From NCBI GenBank assembly GCA_025966315.1, contig JAOPUZ010000042.1:1-64000 (forward strand): a stretch of DNA of 64,000 nt. Reading direction: 5' to 3'. The notes beneath the pieces were generated by a model. The model made no database searches and was not told where the DNA came from. It saw only the letters and a list, made by a program, of their open reading frames with translations. Within the stretch, counting starts at the first letter, position 1. Each line of letters begins with the position of its first letter. The translations under genes were made by a program, and so were the position numbers. Of the stretch, positions 1 to 7,633 are shown one piece after another. Source of the DNA: Frankiales bacterium. GTDB taxonomy: Bacteria > Actinomycetota > Actinomycetes > Mycobacteriales > Jatrophihabitantaceae.

Positions 1-1800
1 TTGACCGAGAACAAGGCGATGACGACCGCAGCGACGAATCGTGTTGTCGCTGACCGGACCTATGGCTACAACAACGCCGGTAGCATCACGTCCATCAACG
101 ACCACCCGGACGCCCAACCGGCGGACAACCAGTGCTTCAGCTACAACTACGCCCAAGAGTTGACCCAGGCCTGGACACCGACCGGCGCGGCGACCTGCGC
201 CTCGACCCCGACCGCGGCCACGACCGGGGGAGCGGCGCCCTATTGGCAGAACTACACCTACGACACGACCGGTGACCGGACCGGGCTGGTGCAGCACTCC
301 CTGACTGGAAGCACGGACAAGACCGCGACGTACACGTATCCGACGCCTGGTGCGGCCGCGGTCCGGCCGCACGCGGTATCAACGGTCGTGCATACCGGGG
401 GAAGCACCGGGACGGACAGTTACGGTTACGACGCCTCGGGTGACACGACGACCCGGCCCGGTCAGACGCTGACGTGGGACTCTGAAGGCCGGTTGGCTAC
501 GACGACCGTGACCGCTTCGGCGCAGGTTCAGTCCGACATCTATGACGCCGAGGGCAACCTGTTGATCCGCAGCAACCCGGCCGGGTCGACTCTGTACTGG
601 GGTGATCTGGAGATCACGTCAACGGCTGCTGGGCTTTCCGGGATCCGGACCTATTCGGCCCTGGGTGCGGCGCGTGCGGTGCGGACCACGACAGCCGGTG
701 TCACCGGAACGGTCGGGACGTGGCTGGACGCCGACCCGCAAGGCACGGCGGAGCTGACGATGAGCCCGGCCACCGGTGCGGTGACCCGTCGACACTTCGA
801 CCCGTTTGGCAATCAACGCGACGCCAGCGTGGTGGCGTGGCCGGACAGCCATGGTTTTCTCAACAAGCCGATCGACGGCTTCGCCGGCACGACTCATCTG
901 GGTGATCGGGATTACGACTCGATCACCGGGCGGTTCCTGTCCGTCGACCCGCTGCTCAACGCCGCTGATCCGCTGCAAGCCAACGGTTACTCCTACGCCA
1001 GTAACTCACCAATCAACCTCAGCGACCCATCCGGTGACCGGCCGGTCGACAGCAATGGAGACGACTTCGCGCCGGCGCCGCCAGGAAAGCGGACCACGCA
1101 CAATCCGTCCGCGCAGCCAGTCGCGCAGAACCCGGACCAGTGGGCGGGGAATGACGCCTGCCGGTGGGGGTGCGCGCCACCGGCTCCGAAGAAGGCCACG
1201 GCCAAGCCGAAACCAAAGAAGAAGTCCATCTTTCGCCGAGTCGCGAAGACGGTCCCGAAAAGCGTTGTAAATGCGTCGAGTGGCGCAGCGCGGGCGACAC
1301 AGGATTTTGTGGGCTCAGTGATTCCCATCTATCGCGACGCGGACATGGGAATACAAAATCCGGTCGATGACTGGCTGAACAAACATGGTGATAAAGACTC
1401 GGGTGCATACAAATCGGGCTACTGGACTCTTCAAGGGGTGTTCGTAGTCGGTCTCGCGGTAACGGACGACGAAGGAGCAGCCGCCGCAGAAACAGGAGTG
1501 AGCGGAACGCGACTGGCGACGATCGGTGGCCCGAAGGAGTTCGACCCGAGTGTCCTCAGAGGCATGTCTTCGGGTGATGTCCGTGGAAGCATCCCCTCGG
1601 ACTGGGTCCCAGGCAGCTCGAAGAGCGGCGGTGGAGAAGTGTTCCGAGATCCGGCTAACTCCGGACGTCAGATCAGGATCATGCCGGGGTACCCAGCCGG
1701 ATCGCGTCCCGATCTCATCACTACCGGTCCCTACGCGGTGGTCTCGCAACACGGCGTCACCACGAAGGTCCCACTGCTCGGAAACCCAACGCTCCCATGA
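1..1800 (+). CDS. RHS/YD-repeat polymorphic toxin, C-terminal part (5' end outside window)
   Basis: This is the 3' part of an RHS repeat protein, a large exported shell protein that carries a variable toxin at its C-terminus. Visible are YD repeats (for example YGYNNAG and YGYDASG) over about residues 20-300, then the RHS core end with DPFGN near residue 265, RDYDSITGRFLSVDPL near 303-318, and the closing YSYASNSPINLSDPSG near 330-345. The variable tip follows: a Pro/Lys-rich linker, a segment with IRIMPGYPAG, and an end near GNPTLP. The RIMPG-type end resembles nuclease tips of polymorphic toxins, but I cannot name the family. The reading frame is open at base 1, so the TTG there is probably not the true start. 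The stop overlaps the next gene by ATGA, the usual toxin-immunity coupling. The tip DNA is less GC-rich than the RHS core. Confidence 0.9.
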   Translation: MTENKAMTTAATNRVVADRTYGYNNAGSITSINDHPDAQPADNQCFSYNYAQELTQAWTPTGAATCASTPTAATTGGAAPYWQNYTYDTTGDRTGLVQHSLTGSTDKTATYTYPTPGAAAVRPHAVSTVVHTGGSTGTDSYGYDASGDTTTRPGQTLTWDSEGRLATTTVTASAQVQSDIYDAEGNLLIRSNPAGSTLYWGDLEITSTAAGLSGIRTYSALGAARAVRTTTAGVTGTVGTWLDADPQGTAELTMSPATGAVTRRHFDPFGNQRDASVVAWPDSHGFLNKPIDGFAGTTHLGDRDYDSITGRFLSVDPLLNAADPLQANGYSYASNSPINLSDPSGDRPVDSNGDDFAPAPPGKRTTHNPSAQPVAQNPDQWAGNDACRWGCAPPAPKKATAKPKPKKKSIFRRVAKTVPKSVVNASSGAARATQDFVGSVIPIYRDADMGIQNPVDDWLNKHGDKDSGAYKSGYWTLQGVFVVGLAVTDDEGAAAAETGVSGTRLATIGGPKEFDPSVLRGMSSGDVRGSIPSDWVPGSSKSGGGEVFRDPANSGRQIRIMPGYPAGSRPDLITTGPYAVVSQHGVTTKVPLLGNPTLP

Positions 1801-2102
1801 CGGATAGTGCCGTGACGTGGCTCGTTGGCGAAGTGTCCGACCTTCTTGATGCCGGCAGCGTTGGACTCTACGAGTTCGTGTGGATCCTTCGGGGGGGGAT
1901 TCCGGAGATGGCCGACGTTGAACGCCATCTGACCGCCGGTCACGCACTGGAGCGACTGCTCAGCGAGGGCACGTGCCATCTGGTGCGGCTGGAGTGGCCA
2001 AGCGAAGACGTGATCGACGGGGCTATAGGGGTGGCACCCGGACCCGGTGACTGGCGGGAGCCATCGCAGGGCAACCCATATCTCGCGGTGGCGAGGAACT
2101 GA
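1797..2102 (+). CDS. Putative cognate immunity protein of the RHS toxin
   Basis: This is a 101-residue, acidic, soluble protein starting inside the toxin stop codon (ATGA overlap). A small gene translationally coupled to the 3' end of an RHS toxin is almost always its immunity protein, which would act in the cytoplasm by binding the tip. I do not recognise the family. There is no signal peptide or membrane segment. Trp and Asp/Glu are frequent in the second half (LEWPSED, DWREPS), which would suit binding to a basic nuclease tip. The function rests on position only. Confidence 0.7.
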   Translation: MTDSAVTWLVGEVSDLLDAGSVGLYEFVWILRGGIPEMADVERHLTAGHALERLLSEGTCHLVRLEWPSEDVIDGAIGVAPGPGDWREPSQGNPYLAVARN

Positions 2103-2103
2103 G

Positions 2104-2559
2104 ATGTTGGCCGTGAAGGGCGGCGTTGTCAATCGTCGCCTCGTCGGCGTTTTGATTGCCCTCATTCTCGTGGTCGTCGGGTACCCGACCCGCATGTTCT
2201 CCGTTCCGCACGCGACGCCATCGGCTCAATCGGCCACGAGCTACGCCTACGACGAGGCCGTCAACACTGCACCCCGAACCGTGAGAGATCCGGAGGATGC
2301 GGTTTTCGACGCCGGGACGGCCACCTGGAATCTCGGCAGGGCCTCTAGTCGTCCTTCGCCGTTTGCGGCTTTCTTTGTTGCCGCAGAAACAGGAGCTGGT
2401 GCCATCCCAAGCACTAGTTCGCTGGCAGACGACCTTGCGAACGCGACCGGTGCCGTCGCGAAGGCGAACAAGGGCGGCTATACCCTAAATGTACCTAACG
2501 GCAGTCGCGGCATTGCGGTGCGGATCATGGATGAAGGGGGCGGCAGGACCAACTACTAG
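2104..2559 (+). CDS. Detached toxin-tip remnant behind an N-terminal membrane segment
   Basis: This is a 151-residue product. Residues about 10-27 (RRLVGVLIALILVVVGYPTR) form a hydrophobic, signal-like segment. The rest is low complexity until the C-terminus, which reads GYTLNVPNGSRGIAVRIMDE then GGGRTNY and stops. That ending looks like the beginning of a known kind of polymorphic-toxin tip (GGGRTNY is normally followed by more sequence), so the tip appears cut off. The start at 2104 lies two bases after the immunity stop codon. It could be an orphan tip captured behind a signal sequence or plain decay. I regard it as probably non-functional. Confidence 0.5.
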   Translation: MLAVKGGVVNRRLVGVLIALILVVVGYPTRMFSVPHATPSAQSATSYAYDEAVNTAPRTVRDPEDAVFDAGTATWNLGRASSRPSPFAAFFVAAETGAGAIPSTSSLADDLANATGAVAKANKGGYTLNVPNGSRGIAVRIMDEGGGRTNY

Positions 2560-2591
2560 TTCTCTGGCGGGGCGATCGCCTGCGTCCTAGG

Positions 2592-2798
2592 TTGTCCGGC
2601 CGCCCTCTCGGCAGCGAAGCGTTCATCGAGGGGGTTTCGGGAGCGCTTGCGGCAACGACGAACACGCCGCTACTTGGCTCTGGCACGGTGGGAACACTGA
2701 TCGGATGTTTGGGGACAGCCCTGAATGAAGCTGGCGGCAAGGCCGCGGTGATGGGCGTCGCCCGGGCTGCGCGAAACGCGTGGGAATTGTTCCGGTAG
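2592..2798 (+). other. Small open frame upstream of cassette gene A1, possible gene fragment
   Basis: This is a 68-codon frame with a TTG start and a Gly/Ala-rich, hydrophobic composition. Its last residues (GVARAARNAWELFR) resemble the residues encoded just upstream of the second A copy (GVAQAVRNVMGGMK near 7563-7604), so the homologous block of the two cassettes begins before gene A. It may be the tail of a lost upstream gene or just an untranslated conserved leader. No good ribosome binding site is visible. Confidence 0.3.
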
Positions 2799-2824
2799 GG
2801 CAGACTGCGGAAAGAGGGGGGAAC

Positions 2825-3349
2825 ATGAGAATGCGACGCAACAAGCTGTCCGAGGAGTTTCTAGAGGCACAGGCGCGTCTGATATCAGCAGCGATCGACA
2901 GTTCTGCTGACGTGTTCATGGCTCGCCTCGATGACCCAGCGCTCGTGGGCGCCGAGATGCGAAATTTCCTATTGGGTTTTCAGGTGTTTGTGCAGAGTGT
3001 GGCCTTGACGCGCTTGATCGGCCACTACCCTACTCCAGTCGAATCGGCGCAACTTCTCGATAGCATCGCGAGCTGGCGGCGACCCGCAATGTGTTATTTC
3101 GACATAAAGGTAGCGAGACTGCTTTTGAAGGTTGATGATGCGGCGGAGAGTGATATTCCGAACGGACGCGACCACATCGAGTACGCTGGTCGAATTATGC
3201 CGACCGTTACACTGATAACCGCGTACGCATTCAGTCACTCATCAGAAGAAGCAAAAAGATGGCGAAGCAGGTTGCGCGAAACTGCTCGGGCTTATGAGGG
3301 TAGGTATGGCAGAATGCTCTCTCGCGGTGGAATGGCCGTCAAGCGATAA
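2825..3349 (+). CDS. Cassette protein A1 (174 aa, unknown family; paralogue of 7634-8158)
   Basis: This is a soluble, probably all-helical 174-residue protein with no recognised family. Compared by eye with the product at 7634-8158 it has the same length and about two thirds identical residues, without gaps. The strongest blocks are RLDDP, AEMRN, GHYP, WRRP, KVARLLL, MPTVTLITAYAFSHSS and EAKRWRSRLR. The start is chosen because a good Shine-Dalgarno (agagggggga) precedes it and the paralogue aligns from the same methionine. It is followed by a small membrane protein (B1), as is the paralogue. Context beside RHS tips suggests an immunity or defence role, which is inference. Base composition is lower in GC than the flanks, consistent with transfer. 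Confidence 0.75.
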   Translation: MRMRRNKLSEEFLEAQARLISAAIDSSADVFMARLDDPALVGAEMRNFLLGFQVFVQSVALTRLIGHYPTPVESAQLLDSIASWRRPAMCYFDIKVARLLLKVDDAAESDIPNGRDHIEYAGRIMPTVTLITAYAFSHSSEEAKRWRSRLRETARAYEGRYGRMLSRGGMAVKR

Positions 3350-3427
3350 GTTTGGATTCAACCGGGCTATCCCCGTTGGAGGGCGGTTATATATCACGCC
3401 GCAGTCGCGAAACATTGCAACCCAAAT

Positions 3428-3745
3428 ATGACTGGAACGGGTCAAGACGGTTCAGCGCAAGGTTTCGTGCCATCGGCCTCCGCGCGACAAGTGAAAGCAC
3501 AAGCCATCAAGAACTCACAGTGGATGGCTCTGGTATTTGTCGTCACGGTCGGTGCTTCGTTTCCACTGTTTTCCAGGCCTGCACTGTCATTGATTATCAT
3601 CGCGATAGGTTTGTTAATAGCGATCTCTATCGGTGCATTCTGCTTTATCGCGGCGAGAAAGGCAGACGTACAGATCGCACACGAGAGAGAAGCGTGGCAT
3701 CGGGCCAACGATCCTGAACCACGCTGGCCGACGCCGTCGTGGTGA
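3428..3745 (+). CDS. Cassette protein B1, small membrane protein with Trp-rich tail
   Basis: This is a 105-residue protein. After a polar N-terminus it has two hydrophobic stretches (about residues 32-50 and 52-74), then a charged helix and the tail DPEPRWPTPSW. The partner at 8296-8604 has the same plan and ends LDPPWPRQEW, so a conserved C-terminal W-P-x-x-x-W motif marks the family although the rest is divergent. It lies 78 bases after A1 in the same direction and is probably co-expressed. No convincing ribosome binding site is seen before the ATG. Function is unknown; membrane association is predicted from hydrophobicity alone. Confidence 0.6.
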   Translation: MTGTGQDGSAQGFVPSASARQVKAQAIKNSQWMALVFVVTVGASFPLFSRPALSLIIIAIGLLIAISIGAFCFIAARKADVQIAHEREAWHRANDPEPRWPTPSW

Positions 3746-3828
3746 TGTAGCGGCTACACGTCAGCGAACGTGGTCTGTGGTCCTAAGCCTGGAAGCGTCG
3801 ACCGACCTCAGAAATGATCTTGAGAGTG

Positions 3829-4620
3829 GGTAGTTGATGTTCGGGTTCGGGTTCGGTGATAGGTGGGCGTGTCAGATCTGCTGGTGCGTCCAGCTTTTCC
3901 ACGTGTGTTCTGTCGGCCTTGTGGGCGGGGGTGGGTCAGGCGGCGGCAGGTGGGGCGCTGGCCGCGGCCGTTTTCCACGGCTCGGCCCAGGGCCCGTGCT
4001 CGGGTAGGTGGAGTACGGGTCGGCGTTGCGGGCGGGCCCAGTCTCGCTGGGACGGCGGTTAGGTGCGGCGCAGGGTGGCGCCGTAGCGGGTCGCCGGTCA
4101 GGGTGCCGGCGGCGCGGAGCAGGTTGTGCATGATCGCCGCGTAGATGCTCCAGGCGGCGTTGGCGTTAAACCGGCCGGAGGGCTGATGGGCCAACGGCCC
4201 GTCGATCAGATCTGCGAACACGGTCTCGATGATCGCGTGCTGGCGGTGGGTGATGTCAGCCTGCACGGTGTCCTCGGTGTTATTGGTCAGGAACGGGGTG
4301 GTGCCGCCAGATCAGGAACAGTTCCTCGGTCTTCACCTTGTCGCGGACGCGGCGCACGACCAGCCGGGCGGTGACCGGCTTTTTCGTCGAGGCGAAGGCG
4401 GTGTATTCGATCTCGTCGACCTCTGCGTCGGAGATCAGCTGGCTGGTGTCCGGGTCGAGCACCGCACCGGGGTAGGTCACCGGAGCCCATGTGTCCTCGG
4501 GGATCTCAGCGATCTCTGCCGCTACCGCCGGGCTCTTGGCGAGCACGACGGAGAACAGAACCCCGGCCTTGAGGCAGGCGTTCACGACCTCGCTGGTGTC
4601 GTAGGCCGAATTGCCGCGCG
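3829..4620 (-). pseudogene. IS1380-family transposase, C-terminal half with frameshifts
   Basis: Read on the minus strand this encodes RGNSAYD, then PEDTWAP, YPGAVLDPDT, VTARLVVRRVRD and IWRHHP, continuing in another frame as NNTEDTVQADITHRQHAIIE and VFADLIDGPLAHQPSGRF, which is the C-terminal half of an IS1380-type DDE transposase. The frames change near 4298, where one extra base splits WRHHP from the expected FLTNN, and again near 4090, after which the frame GATLRRT runs into a stop and then resembles HLPEHGPWAEPWKTA. Everything N-terminal of the second catalytic Asp region is missing; at that point the RADS-type motif reads RGNS. It is dead by at least three lesions. Confidence 0.85.
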
Positions 4621-5900
4621 GCTTGTCGCAGGCGCTGGCGCCGTGGCGCAAGCCCCTCGCGCGGCATGACCCGGGCAAGATCGTCACCGATCTCGCGCTC
4701 GCGCTGGCGGTCGGTGGAGACTGCTTGGCCGACGGGGCGGTACTACGCGCTGAGCCTGCGGTGTTCGGGGCGGTCGCCTCGGACCCGACTGTGTCGCGGC
4801 TGGTCGACGCCCTCGCCGCGGATGCTGACCGGGCCTTGGCAGGGATCGACGCCGCTCGGACGGCGGCCCGGGCCAGGGTCTGGGCCGCCGCCGGGCAGCA
4901 CGCCCCCGACCACGGCGCGAGTGCTGAGCACCCGGTGGTGATCGACGTCGACGCCACCTTGGTGACGGCGCACTCGGACAAGGAACTGGCGGCCCCGACG
5001 TTCAAACGCGGTTTCGGGTTCCACCCGCTGCTGACCTTCGTCGACCACGGCCAGTCCGGCACCGGTGAGCCGCTTTCGGTCATGCTGCGCAAGGCAAACG
5101 CCGGCTCGAACACCGCCGCCGACCACATCGCCGCGCTCAAGGCCGCGTTCGCGCAGCTCCCCGGCCACCGACCCGGCCGCAGGCCGGGAAGGAAGATCCT
5201 CGTGCGCGCCGACGGCGCGGGGGCCACCCACGAGTTCTTGTCGTGGCTGAGTACCCAGCGGCTCCAGTACTCGGTCGGGTTCTGCCTGCCCGAGACTTGC
5301 ACCACCGAGTTGGCCATGCTCGACAAGGCGAACGTGTGGCAGCCGGCCTATGACGGTGACGGTCAGATCCGGGACGGCGCGTTCGTCGCCGAGGTCACCG
5401 GGCTGCTCAACCTCGCCTCCTGGCCCGAGGGGATGCGCGTGCTAATCCGCAAGGAACGCCCCCACCCCGGCGCGCAACTGCGGATCACCGACCACGAAGG
5501 CAACCGCGTCACCGCCTTCGCCACCAACACCGCCCGCGGCCAACTCGCTGACCTAGAACTCCGCCATCGCCGCCGAGCGAGGTGCGAAGACCGGATCAGA
5601 ATCAGCAAAGAGACCGGCCTGCGTAACCTGCCGCTGCACGACTTCGACCAGAACCGCATCTGGCTCGCCATCGTGGCCCTCGCCGTCGAACTCACCGCCT
5701 GGCTGCAAATGCTCGCCTTCGTGGACGAGCCAGCTCGCCGGTGGGAACCCAAACGCCTGCGGCTGCGGCTGTTCTCCATCGCGGCACGGACCGCTGACCA
5801 CGGAAGGACCCGCCGCCTGCACCTTTCAGCCCACGCGCCGTGGGCCGCGCTGCTCGCCGCCGCCCTCGACCGGCTCCGGCTCATCCCAGCACCCAGCTGA
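4611..5900 (+). CDS. IS1380-family transposase, N-terminally truncated
   Basis: This is a 429-residue DDE transposase. Visible are LAPWRKPLARHDPGK near 9-23, IDVDATLVTAHSDKE near 111-125 (first catalytic Asp), FGFHPLLTF near 135-143, VRADGAGATHEFLSWL near 198-213 (second Asp) and the C-terminal EDRIRISKETGLRNLPLH, with the catalytic Glu in this part. Family members usually have about 50-60 further residues before LAPWRKP, so the N-terminal DNA-binding part is missing. The TTG at 4611 lies in sequence from the neighbouring minus-strand remnant, so this start is a chimera created by the junction. The catalytic core is intact and uninterrupted, but function is doubtful. Confidence 0.85.
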   Translation: MPRGLSQALAPWRKPLARHDPGKIVTDLALALAVGGDCLADGAVLRAEPAVFGAVASDPTVSRLVDALAADADRALAGIDAARTAARARVWAAAGQHAPDHGASAEHPVVIDVDATLVTAHSDKELAAPTFKRGFGFHPLLTFVDHGQSGTGEPLSVMLRKANAGSNTAADHIAALKAAFAQLPGHRPGRRPGRKILVRADGAGATHEFLSWLSTQRLQYSVGFCLPETCTTELAMLDKANVWQPAYDGDGQIRDGAFVAEVTGLLNLASWPEGMRVLIRKERPHPGAQLRITDHEGNRVTAFATNTARGQLADLELRHRRRARCEDRIRISKETGLRNLPLHDFDQNRIWLAIVALAVELTAWLQMLAFVDEPARRWEPKRLRLRLFSIAARTADHGRTRRLHLSAHAPWAALLAAALDRLRLIPAPS

Positions 5901-6045
5901 ACTGCGACCGAACGCACCTACAACCAGAAACCACCGGCCCGTGGACCCGGCGCACCGAGCGACCTCGGCCGAACCGTCATACCCTCACGGCACAATCAAC
6001 AACCACAGAGGCTGCCGCCCCCGAACTCAGCATCACTAACCGCCG

Positions 6046-6065
6046 CGTGAAAGATTCGGGCTAGG
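6046..6065 (+). repeat. Probable right terminal end of the plus-strand IS1380 element
   Basis: The sequence cgtgaaagattcgggctagg lies about 145 bases after the transposase stop, where an IS1380-type right inverted repeat would be expected. Just beyond it the base composition drops sharply, as at an element boundary. The matching left end has been lost in the junction near 4615, so no pair can be shown. Confidence 0.45.
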
Positions 6066-6643
6066 TGCTTTGCAAGAGGGAAACGGTGAGCCGGTACGAC
6101 CTTTATTGTCAGGACTTTGCCAGGCTGCACATCGACCAATCTATGTCTGCTTTCACGGTATGCAACCCGATTGCAAGATACACGAAAGTAGATTGGCCAT
6201 TTCGAAGTGTGGGTTCTTCAGTGCCGTCGATCGAAAGTTTGTATCGTCGGAAGGCATTCTGCCAACCGAATGGCCGCCGTCGGCCGAGACCTTCAGTCGA
6301 ACGAGCGGACATGGTGTCAGTCCCTACTCGCCGCATACAAAATCATCGTCGTCTCCTTCGACCCGGGCGTAGAAGCCTCGTTCAGCCCCTACGTCACCAA
6401 GGACGTACGGGCCCGCTCGCTGCTACGAGTTCGCAGCCAGTCGGTCCACCTAGGACGGTACCAACGACGCAGCCAACCAAGAGCCCCGCGGCTGCGCCCC
6501 GGCGGCCCCAGTTATCGCTCCACCGACGCCGCAAGGAAATCAACAATTCCAAAATCACCTGTCGAGTCAGATCTGTTATGGGTCGTCCCGGCCGCAGGGG
6601 CTGGATTGGGTTGGGGTCGCCGGCGTGGGTTTGGGTCGGGGTT
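6066..6643. other. Low-GC spacer between IS remnant and second RHS tip, no supported gene
   Basis: About the first 270 bases are clearly lower in GC than the rest of the window (runs such as ttgcaagatacacgaaagtag), and the remainder returns to high GC. A long frame crosses it in register with the RHS tip but shows no recognisable domain, so I do not call it coding. It may be the remains of toxin cassettes displaced by insertion of the IS element. Confidence 0.5.
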
Positions 6644-6883
6644 GGGAACGACAGCGACGAACTGTGCCACGGCGCAACCTTCGTCGCCGACCGCACCTAC
6701 GGCTACAACAACCCAGTGCGAGTCATGGGCCCGAATGACCAGTATTCCCATGGATATGTGCGGTTCTACAATGAGGACGGCCAGCCAGCCGGCCTCGACG
6801 GCAAGCCCGGCCCGAACTCTGTGACGCATATTCCGCGCAACCCAGATGGGACGTACCCGACACCGAAGGGCTGGGATCAGTGA
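6644..6883 (+). pseudogene. Second RHS toxin tip fused directly to a short RHS repeat fragment
   Basis: The segment contains ADRTYGYNN, the same RHS repeat found at the left edge of the window; 27 of 30 bases at 6683-6712 match 46-75. The repeat is followed at once by a toxin tip: VRVMGPNDQYSHGYVRFYNE, DGQPAGLDGKPGP, VTHIPRNPDGTYPTPKGWDQ and stop. The whole RHS core that should separate repeat and tip is absent, so this is a tip carried on a short homology arm. Its stop overlaps the next gene (GTGA), the usual tip-immunity coupling. The tip itself looks complete and could act if moved onto an intact RHS shell. I see no start codon with a convincing leader here. Confidence 0.65.
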
Positions 6884-7257
6884 ATCTAAGGATCGTCGGC
6901 CAGTCCATCGAGCGCGTGTCCTTTGACTATGCGGTGACCGTCCTGACCGATGGCGGCGCGGAGATTCGAATTGAGACGGCGTTCTCGCTGCGCGCGCCGA
7001 GCGGTGAATCCGTGGTCGTCGATCCCTCGCAACCCGGCAGGGCCACGGAGCTGATGACCTCGTTACTCCACAACATGATCACCGGCGCCGAGGTCAACGA
7101 AGAATCGGGCACACTGGTTCTAGATCTCATGAATGGCACTCGGTTAGAGGTCGGCCCGAGCAAGTCCTACGAGGCATGGACATTTACAGGCGAGTGCGGA
7201 CTCAAAGCAGTCGCACGACCTGGTGGCGGTGTCAGCACGTGGACCCCGGATCTGTAG
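6880..7257 (+). CDS. DUF6188-like immunity protein for the second tip
   Basis: This is a 125-residue acidic protein starting with GTG inside the stop codon of the preceding tip. The pattern (first strands ending in ADGG-like turns, IRIETAFSLRAPSGE, VVVDPSQPG near residues 47-55, a central helix, a basic turn NGTRLEV, then SYEAWTFTGECGLKAVARPG and a terminal Trp) matches DUF6188 proteins, which often sit behind polymorphic toxins in actinobacteria. It would be cytoplasmic and neutralise the tip encoded just upstream. The family assignment is from memory of the pattern; the immunity role follows from the overlap. Confidence 0.75.
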   Translation: MNLRIVGQSIERVSFDYAVTVLTDGGAEIRIETAFSLRAPSGESVVVDPSQPGRATELMTSLLHNMITGAEVNEESGTLVLDLMNGTRLEVGPSKSYEAWTFTGECGLKAVARPGGGVSTWTPDL

Positions 7258-7286
7258 TCAGGCATCGCCGCGCTGAGCGATCGGCT

Positions 7287-7529
7287 ATGTGTGACCCGCG
7301 AAGGGTCCGAATGCGAAGCGGTCGGTCCTTGCATCGGCACCGGTTTGAGCTCGCGCGTGTTGTGGTCGACGGAGCGACTCGCTCACGACGATGTCCGGTA
7401 CTCGGAGGATAGTATCCGGAAGTGTCGCAAGGCCGGAGCCAAACTTTGGGAGCCGTTGCCGATATCGGCAACGTTTATCTGGTTCGGCATCTTCCGTCTC
7501 GGCCTAGCTTCGGACGTCGGACTGGGTGT
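7287..7529 (+). pseudogene. Broken copy of membrane protein C (paralogue of 8932-9426)
   Basis: From the ATG at 7287 the frame gives RSGRSLHRHRFELAR, which aligns with QSGSPSDRPRFKLSR of the intact gene at 8932. Near 7355 the match changes frame and continues LSSRVLWSTERLA, YSEDSIRKC and FIWFGIFRLGLASDVGLGV, aligning with LSRLLWSQERLA, YSEQSIQKW and VAWFGIFRHGLVSNIGLAV. The match ends abruptly at a 19-bp tandem duplication (7530-7567). The gene therefore has a frameshift and has lost its second membrane segment and C-terminus. Its presence shows that the C gene, like A and B, was duplicated in this island. Confidence 0.7.
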
Positions 7530-7567
7530 GAAGTATGTTGTGAGCGGCGAAGTATGTTGTGAGCGGC
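7530..7567. repeat. 19-bp perfect tandem duplication
   Basis: The unit gaagtatgttgtgagcggc occurs twice in succession (7530-7548 and 7549-7567). It lies exactly where homology of the broken C copy ends and the leader of gene A2 begins, so it probably marks the recombination joint. Confidence 0.9.
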
Positions 7568-7633
7568 GTAGCGCAAGCCGTGCGGAACGTGATGGGTGGG
7601 ATGAAACAGCGTGCGGGCGTTCGCAGCAGGAAA

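Larger units (their letters stand above)
3829..6065. mobile_element. Composite remnant of two IS1380-family elements, head to head
   Basis: Two different IS1380-type transposase remnants meet near 4612-4622. On the left is a decayed copy on the minus strand that keeps only its C-terminal half. On the right is a plus-strand copy lacking its first residues and its left end. The right boundary is placed at the sequence cgtgaaagattcgggctagg (about 6046-6065), which looks like a terminal inverted repeat of this kind of element. The left boundary is uncertain because the decayed copy has no recognisable end. Neither element should be able to move by itself. The block separates the first A/B cassette from the second RHS tip. 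Confidence 0.75.

Noticed and set aside
1315-1947. Minus-strand frame of 210 codons opposite the toxin tip
   Set aside because: Arg/Ser-rich shadow of the RHS tip and immunity gene, with no start context or family.
4280-5326. Long minus-strand frame of 348 codons opposite the IS1380 transposase
   Set aside because: Only its last part (below about 4620) is real transposase sequence; the rest is the complement of the plus-strand transposase and has Ser/Ala/Arg-rich shadow composition.
4611-5900. Full autonomous IS1380 element
   Set aside because: The N-terminal part of the transposase and the left terminal repeat are missing.
6065-6643. Long plus frame leading into the second RHS tip
   Set aside because: No domain or leader is seen, the base composition changes along it, and the RHS match only begins near 6644.
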